A stretch of DNA of 7,175 bases, taken from assembly GCA_026388345.1 (NCBI GenBank), contig JAPLJY010000038.1, forward strand, positions 1 to 7,175, in the 5' to 3' direction. The notes beneath the pieces were generated by a model. It did not search any database and was not told where the DNA came from. It saw nothing but the letters and a program-made list of their open reading frames with translations. This document shows, one piece after another, positions 4,466 to 7,175 of the stretch. The position numbers and the translations under genes were made by a program. Each line of letters starts with the position of its first letter. Positions within the stretch are counted from its first letter, which is position 1. Source of the DNA: Deltaproteobacteria bacterium. Its GTDB lineage: Bacteria; Desulfobacterota; Syntrophia; Syntrophales; UBA5619.

Positions 4466-5608
4466 ATGGAACTGATCCCCTATCAAGAGGAGCATCGCAT
4501 CTTCCGGCAGACCCTGCGGGCGTTTCTGGCCAAAGAGATCGTTCCCTTCGTAGAGGAGTGGGAAGAGGCCGGGATCGTGCCCCGCAGCGCGTGGAAGAAG
4601 ATGGGGCAGCACGGATTCCTGTGCCCGGATGTTCCGGAGGCCTACGGGGGTGCTGGAGCGGACTTTCTCTATACGGTCATTGTGGTGGAGGAGATGACGC
4701 GCACCAACCACTGCGGGCTCTCCGCCCGGTTGCACGGCAACGTCGTCGTCCCCTACATCACCGCCTTTGCCACGGAGGAACAGAAACGACGCTACCTTCC
4801 CCGTTGCGTTTCCGGGGATTGCATCACGGCGATCGCCATGTCCGAACCCCAGGCGGGCAGCGACCTAAGCGCCATCCGGACGACGGCGACGGAAGAGGGG
4901 AATGCCTTCATCCTGAACGGCCAGAAGACGTTCATCAGCAACGCGATCAACGGCGACCTCTTCGTTGTGGCCGCCCGTGACCCGGCGGTGGACGATCCCC
5001 ATGCGGCGATCGATCTGTATCTCGTGGAGGCGGACACACCGGGGTTTGTCAAAGGGAAGCGTCTCCGCAAAGTCGGCTGGCGCAGCCAGGACACGGCGGA
5101 GCTGTTCTTCACGGATTGCCGGATTCCCAGGGCCAGCCGCTTGGGCGAGAAGGGGACCGGTTTCAAAAAGCTCATGCGGAACCTGCAGCCGGAGCGGCTG
5201 GTGCTCGCCATCAGCGCCGTCGCGGCGGCGGAGATGGTCTTCGAGATGACCCTCGCCTACTGCCGGCAGCGGATGGCCTTCGGGAAAAGCCTGAGCCGGT
5301 TTCAGCATGTCCAGTTCGAACTCGTCGAGATGGCCACGGAGATCAAACTGGGGCGGACCTTCATCGACAGGCTCGTCTGCGATCATCTGCAGGGCGGCGA
5401 TATCGTGACCGAGGTTTCCATGGCCAAGTACTGGACGACGGAGATGGCCTTCCGGGTGGCCGATCGCTGCCTGCAATTGTTCGGCGGCTATGGATATTGC
5501 GAGGAATACCCCATTGCCCGGGCGTGGCGCGACATCCGTGTAACCCGCATTCTGGGAGGGACGAACGAGATCATGCGGGGGATCATTGCCCGGCATCTGG
5601 GCTTGTAA
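4466..5608 (+). CDS. Acyl-CoA dehydrogenase, long-chain (LCAD)-type
   Basis: A 380-aa FAD enzyme that would oxidise an acyl thioester to the trans-2-enoyl form and pass electrons to ETF or a similar carrier; in an anaerobe it might run in reverse. The family signature AMSEPQAGSDLS is at 124-135, the middle-domain lid near RKVGWRSQDTAEL (201-213), and the C-terminal helical domain includes RxAFGK (269-274), LFGGYGY (338-344) and RILGGTNEIMR (361-371). In MCAD the catalytic Glu is in the C-terminal YEGT; here that position is glycine (LGGT), while QPERLVLA (241-248) supplies E243 in the position used by LCAD and isovaleryl-CoA dehydrogenase. It therefore looks active. I chose ATG 4466 because the first residues then match family N-termini (MELIPYQEEHRIFR); GTG 4439 would add nine residues but has its AAGG directly touching the start codon. 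The SD for 4466 is weak (GAG at 4451-4453), suggesting coupling to the gene before it. Substrate, CoA- or ACP-bound, is unknown. Confidence 0.92.
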   Translation: MELIPYQEEHRIFRQTLRAFLAKEIVPFVEEWEEAGIVPRSAWKKMGQHGFLCPDVPEAYGGAGADFLYTVIVVEEMTRTNHCGLSARLHGNVVVPYITAFATEEQKRRYLPRCVSGDCITAIAMSEPQAGSDLSAIRTTATEEGNAFILNGQKTFISNAINGDLFVVAARDPAVDDPHAAIDLYLVEADTPGFVKGKRLRKVGWRSQDTAELFFTDCRIPRASRLGEKGTGFKKLMRNLQPERLVLAISAVAAAEMVFEMTLAYCRQRMAFGKSLSRFQHVQFELVEMATEIKLGRTFIDRLVCDHLQGGDIVTEVSMAKYWTTEMAFRVADRCLQLFGGYGYCEEYPIARAWRDIRVTRILGGTNEIMRGIIARHLGL

Positions 5609-5646
5609 GCCGGCCCAAGAACATCATCATTTTGAAGAGGTAATAA

Positions 5647-5904
5647 ATGGAAGCGCTCATCGCGGAACTGAAAATCAAGATCATCGATACCCTGTCCCTG
5701 CTGGACGTCACTCCGGAAGATATCGGCGACGAAGATCGGCTCGTCGGAGGGGAACTGGGGATCGATTCCATAGACGTGCTGGAACTGGTCCTCATGTTGG
5801 AGAAGGATTACGGCGTGAAGATCGAAAGCAAGGACATGGGGGTGGAGGCCTTTGCCTCCGTCCGCGCCCTGGCCGGATTCGTCGGGAAAAACCGTTTGAA
5901 ATAA
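5647..5904 (+). CDS. Acyl carrier protein (phosphopantetheine-binding)
   Basis: An 85-aa acidic, helical carrier protein. The attachment site is ELGIDSIDVLEL (36-47) with S41 expected to carry 4'-phosphopantetheine; DSID differs from the DSLD/DSLS common in housekeeping AcpP and is typical of ACPs in secondary or specialised fatty-acid clusters. The following helix LVLMLEKDYGVKI fits the partner-binding helix II. The ribosome site is strong: GAAGAGG at 5634-5640, six bases before ATG. It lies 38 bases after the acyl-CoA dehydrogenase and 77 before the FAD oxidoreductase. As no fabD/fabG/fabF/plsX neighbours are seen, it is probably a pathway-dedicated ACP that carries the chain for the hotdog protein and the redox enzymes beside it. 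A 4'-phosphopantetheinyl transferase is needed from elsewhere. Confidence 0.94.
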   Translation: MEALIAELKIKIIDTLSLLDVTPEDIGDEDRLVGGELGIDSIDVLELVLMLEKDYGVKIESKDMGVEAFASVRALAGFVGKNRLK

Positions 5905-5981
5905 CGGAAACCTGATTCCGGATCTCCAAGCTTCACCTTGCCGGTCAAACCGGTATTGCTGTACCAGGCAGGCGGCGGTTG

Positions 5982-7175
5982 ATGGAAACAGAGAAACCTT
6001 TCGATGCGATGATCATCGGTTCCGGAATCGGGGGGCTTTCAACCGGGATCATCCTTTCCCGGCTGCACCAGCGCGTGGCCGTCATCGAGAAGAACCCCCT
6101 GCCGGGCGGCCTGATGCGCAGTTATGCCCGGGACGGCGTCGACTGTCCCGTCGGGGTTCATTATTTCGGCGCTTTCGGGGAGGGGCAGCCTCTCCGGAGG
6201 ATGTTCGATTATCTGGGCGTCACGGAAACGGTGGCGGCGGAGCGGATGGGGCGGAGCGGCCCCATCGACCGCTACCTTTTCGATGATTTTACGTTCGATC
6301 TGCCGGAAGGGATCGATGCATTCGCCGAGGCGCTGGAAACGGCGTTTCCGGACGATCGCCGGCCGATCGCGGCGATCGTCGGAAATATCCGTGCCATGGC
6401 CGATCTGCAGAATTCCCTGGCGTTCTTATCTTCGACGACGATCCCCTTTCTCGATGCGGATCTTTTTTCGCCGCTCGCGATTTACCTGGCGAAGTTGAAC
6501 TGTTCCACCCGGCTGCGGAGCGTTCTTTCCGTCGCTTCGGGCTGGATGGGGCTTTCGGAGCATGATTGCCCCGTGATCTACCACCATCTGGCGCTGGCCT
6601 CATACCTTCTGTCCGCCTGGCGTTTGCGGGGACGAGGGTCGGATCTGGCGGAGGCGTTCGTCTCACGATTTGCGGGGCTTGGCGGCAGCCTCATCTGCAA
6701 CGATCCGGCGGCGGCGATCCTGACCGACGGTCAGGAGGTTGCCGGGGTGAGGCTCGCCTCCGGAAGGGTGCTCCGGGGAACCCGGGTCGTGGCCGCCATT
6801 CATCCCAAGGCGGTTCTGGCGATGCTGCCGGAGGGAGCCGTCAAACCCCGTCAGGCGCGGAGGATCCGGGACCTCGCCGAGACGGAAGGCCTGTTTGCGG
6901 CGAGCATCGCCTTGGACGCCCGGACCCACCCCGCCCTGCCACACAATATCTACCGGTTGCGTACGGACCGGGAGGGATGGATTTCCGACGGCGTGTTTCA
7001 TCAACTCCACGCCGGCGCGGAGGGGAAAAGCCTCCTGATGATGATTACCAAAAGTCTTTTTTCCGAGTGGCGCCGGTGGGAGGATACGACGACGGGCCGG
7101 CGCGGCGCGGATTACAAGGAGGAAAAGATCCGCCGGGCCGACCTTCTGCTTGGGAAAGCCGAAGAGGTTTTCGGG
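5982..7175 (+). CDS. CrtI/retinol-saturase-type FAD-dependent oxidoreductase, 3' end outside the window
   Basis: An open frame from ATG 5982 to the right edge (398 codons, no stop), so the C-terminus is missing; family members are usually about 480-520 aa, so roughly a hundred residues lie outside. The N-terminus is an FAD-binding Rossmann unit: MIIGSGIGGLSTGIIL with GxGxxG at 13-18 and E36 (VIEKN) for the adenosine ribose, then LPGGLMRSY (41-49). The following CPVGVHYFG segment (55-63) and LRRMFDYLGV (71-80) resemble the DxGxHYxG region of all-trans-retinol 13,14-reductase, CrtI desaturases and CrtISO isomerases. These enzymes add, remove or isomerise double bonds in conjugated or polyunsaturated chains. 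The ribosome site is poor (AGGCAGGCGG region, 5966-5975), but the start fits the family N-terminus. A dyad CCGGT-caaa-CCGG lies in the gap before it (5941-5953). Position after an ACP suggests an ACP-bound or lipid acyl substrate rather than a carotenoid; that is inference. Confidence 0.85.
   Translation, partial: METEKPFDAMIIGSGIGGLSTGIILSRLHQRVAVIEKNPLPGGLMRSYARDGVDCPVGVHYFGAFGEGQPLRRMFDYLGVTETVAAERMGRSGPIDRYLFDDFTFDLPEGIDAFAEALETAFPDDRRPIAAIVGNIRAMADLQNSLAFLSSTTIPFLDADLFSPLAIYLAKLNCSTRLRSVLSVASGWMGLSEHDCPVIYHHLALASYLLSAWRLRGRGSDLAEAFVSRFAGLGGSLICNDPAAAILTDGQEVAGVRLASGRVLRGTRVVAAIHPKAVLAMLPEGAVKPRQARRIRDLAETEGLFAASIALDARTHPALPHNIYRLRTDREGWISDGVFHQLHAGAEGKSLLMMITKSLFSEWRRWEDTTTGRRGADYKEEKIRRADLLLGKAEEVFG

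Noticed and set aside
4126..4980. 284-codon plus-strand frame overlapping the hotdog and dehydrogenase genes
   Set aside because: It spans two convincing genes in another frame and its translation is the Arg/Gly/Pro-rich type expected of a shadow in GC-rich DNA.
4865..5596. 243-codon minus-strand frame inside the acyl-CoA dehydrogenase
   Set aside because: Antisense shadow of a gene with full family motifs; no independent signal.
6289..7010. Two minus-strand frames within the FAD oxidoreductase
   Set aside because: The plus-strand frame is open from 5982 to the edge with FAD-binding motifs; the others are shadows.

Overview
The window looks like chromosomal DNA from a Gram-negative anaerobe, most likely a deltaproteobacterium (Desulfobacterota, Syntrophales-like). 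That assignment is inference from gene content (long-chain-type acyl-CoA dehydrogenase, stand-alone acyl carrier protein, CrtI/retinol-saturase-type oxidoreductase) and from the GC-rich right arm. No rRNA, tRNA, CRISPR array or transposase is visible.

Layout. (1) 1-240, plus strand: the 3' end of a gene, probably a medium-chain (zinc-type) dehydrogenase. (2) 351-893, plus: a lone 180-aa protein with the residue pattern of a GIY-YIG nuclease domain. (3) 1107-3791, minus: a chain of three metabolically unrelated genes, read from high to low coordinates: a KdgF-like cupin, a 3-hydroxyacyl-CoA dehydrogenase and a MalK/UgpC-type ABC ATPase. (4) 4013-7175, plus: a tightly packed, GC-rich operon with a FabA/FabZ-like hotdog protein, an acyl-CoA dehydrogenase, an acyl carrier protein and a CrtI/RetSat-like FAD oxidoreductase that runs off the right edge.

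The most striking non-coding signal is in region 3. The same 61-bp sequence stands upstream of both the cupin gene and the hydroxyacyl-CoA dehydrogenase gene (57/61 identical by hand alignment). On the minus strand each copy is a textbook sigma-70 promoter, TTGACA-17 bp-TATACT, plus about 20-30 bp of transcribed leader. A third, truncated copy holding only the leader part lies before the ABC ATPase gene. Gene order is thus promoter-leader-cupin-hairpin-promoter-leader-dehydrogenase-leader-ATPase. This looks like stepwise gene capture under a duplicated promoter. In all three copies the leader also begins a very short reading frame (MSY.., MYY.., MSY..).

Function. The right-hand operon appears to work on ACP- or CoA-bound acyl chains: the ACP carries the chain, the hotdog protein would dehydrate or otherwise process 3-hydroxyacyl intermediates, the acyl-CoA dehydrogenase would oxidise (or run in reverse), and the CrtI/RetSat-type enzyme would add, remove or move double bonds. 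The end product cannot be told because the cluster is cut at the right edge. The cupin/dehydrogenase/ATPase group has no evident common pathway; its unity is the shared promoter.
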